This document shows positions 50,622-51,262 of a DNA stretch of 51,262 nt, in pieces. The notes below the pieces were generated by a model. The model worked only from the letters and a program-made list of their open reading frames with translations. It was not told the DNA's origin and searched no databases. The position numbers were made by a program, and so were the translations under genes. How positions within the stretch are numbered: position 1 is the first letter of the stretch; each line of letters starts with the position of its first letter. This DNA is from Mammaliicoccus stepanovicii (lineage in GTDB: Bacteria; Bacillota; Bacilli; Staphylococcales; Staphylococcaceae): positions 1 to 51,262 of the forward strand of contig NZ_PPQZ01000054.1 of the NCBI RefSeq assembly GCF_002902525.1, read 5' to 3'.

Positions 50622-51262
50622 TTAAAAACTACTCGCTCCAGTTTTCTCTTGAATTCTGTACAACACTTTTTTCCAAAGTGCTTCATCTTTATATTCATCA
50701 TATTGAGCCGTTAAATTATGCTCATCATTATTCCAATAATGATTAAATGTAGTTGATAATTTTTTAAATGGAGGATCAGTTTGTTTACCTTTAATGATAA
50801 TATCAGCTTCTCCGTTATAGTCTTGGATGTTTCTTCTCGTTAAGTTAGCTGAACCTAATATCATAACGGCATTTTTATTTTCATATTGTTCAAACAACAA
50901 ATATTTAGAATGAAATTGTTCGCCATTGCTTAATGCCCATCTTAATTTGATGTTATTGTTTGACCGATTTATTAATTCACTTGCTACTGGTTTATTTGGA
51001 ACGCCTGGCTTTTCTTTACCAAAAGCTTCTTTATTTATATCAAGAATTATCTTAATATCTACATTTCGTTTTGATGCTTTTACGAGTTCATTTATGATAT
51101 CCCTGTCTGATAAATAAAACATGCCTATTGATATTCTATCTTTTGATTGAGATTTTTTAATATGTTCGATTATTTTTTCTTTAATTTTTCCTTCTGTAGC
51201 TAATTGTACAGTATACGGTGCATTATCTTCCCAACTGTTATTTTTTATTTTAAAATCATGTG
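50622..51262 (-). CDS. phospholipase D-like protein (5' end outside the window)
   Basis: The C-terminal ~213 residues of a PLD-superfamily protein; the frame stays open to the right edge, so the start and the first HKD motif lie beyond it. The second motif is FHSKYLLFEQ...GSANLTRRNI, matching HxKx4D-x6-GSxN except that the usual Asp is replaced. A methionine at 51122 is internal, since coding-quality sequence (e.g. TEGKIKEKIIEHIKKSQSKDRISIG) continues before it. Such proteins hydrolyse phosphodiesters in lipids or nucleic acids, or transfer phosphatidyl groups. Which applies here is unknown. Confidence 0.75.
   Translation of the reverse strand, partial: HDFKIKNNSWEDNAPYTVQLATEGKIKEKIIEHIKKSQSKDRISIGMFYLSDRDIINELVKASKRNVDIKIILDINKEAFGKEKPGVPNKPVASELINRSNNNIKLRWALSNGEQFHSKYLLFEQYENKNAVMILGSANLTRRNIQDYNGEADIIIKGKQTDPPFKKLSTTFNHYWNNDEHNLTAQYDEYKDEALWKKVLYRIQEKTGASSF

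Noticed and set aside
51122-51122. ATG at 51122 as the start of the phospholipase D-like gene
   Set aside because: The frame stays open to the window edge with coding-like sequence and no ribosome site before this ATG, so the gene is truncated by the window.
1-51262. Mobile element, prophage, tRNA or rRNA genes
   Set aside because: No transposase, integrase, phage structural genes, attachment-type repeats or recognisable structural RNA genes were seen.

Overview
This is a gene-dense, AT-rich Firmicute chromosome segment, almost certainly from a Staphylococcaceae genome (Staphylococcus or the sister genus Mammaliicoccus). The evidence is two SsaA-type CHAP proteins flanking an NhaC antiporter, a catalase closely resembling staphylococcal KatA with a PerR-type operator, an aureolysin-like metalloprotease, a SagA/SagB-like glucosaminidase, strong AAGGAGG-type ribosome sites with many TTG/GTG starts, and compact hairpin-T terminators between most genes. 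I see no rRNA, tRNA, phage, transposase or cas genes. No gene looks frameshifted; only the last one is cut by the window edge.

Layout. 1-4.5 kb: cell-wall CHAP hydrolase genes (517, 3118) with a related ~100-nt leader, an NhaC antiporter, a 46-aa small ORF and a DUF4870 membrane protein. 4.7-10.8 kb: GltT-type symporter, a metN-metI-metQ importer operon with a palindrome over its promoter, and a DUF485/acetate symporter pair under a cre site. 10.8-18.7 kb: FAD monooxygenase, membrane glucosaminidase, tandem-repeat array 1, a cysteine-type formate dehydrogenase with its DUF1641 partner, and CstA. 18.8-23.5 kb: dsdA operon (D-serine dehydratase, YdcZ-type permease, Nudix) and katA. 23.5-28.6 kb: MarR/MFS efflux operon, M20 amidohydrolase, second NhaC antiporter and an unrecognised protein. 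28.7-31.5 kb: a PlcR/NprR-like HTH-TPR regulator, a 46-aa secreted-peptide-like ORF and a thermolysin-family protease, all on one strand. 31.5-37.4 kb: HxlR/MFS pair, orphan CapC-type phosphatase, nitroreductase, acetyltransferase, ROK fructokinase, CorA. 37.4-41.5 kb: SDR plus a divergent lactose/cellobiose-type PTS with a MupG-like (DUF871) hydrolase around a shared palindrome. 41.5-42 kb: tandem-repeat array 2. 42-51.3 kb: DUF456, MFS, MOSC, LysR, UppP, DUF402, EmrAB-type efflux with a divergent TetR, and a phospholipase-D-like protein running off the end.

Two observations stand out. First, protease (29828-31378), small peptide ORF (29629-29769) and PlcR-like regulator (28760-29605) form a co-directional cassette with the architecture of an RNPP peptide-pheromone system; such systems are characterised in Bacillus, Streptococcus and Enterococcus, whereas staphylococci are known for Agr. 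Second, two arrays 28 kb apart (13143-13440 and 41575-41820) share exactly the same 41-bp period and the same 24-bp imperfect palindrome, but each has its own 17-nt spacer sequence; both lie next to copies of a second repeated hairpin element.

Much of the rest is nutrient and stress physiology: import of dicarboxylates or glutamate, methionine, acetate and PTS sugars, D-serine degradation, formate oxidation, peroxide defence, drug efflux and wall turnover. Many units have a readable local operator (PerR, MarR, TetR, CcpA, WalR-like), so the window is informative about regulation as well as gene content.
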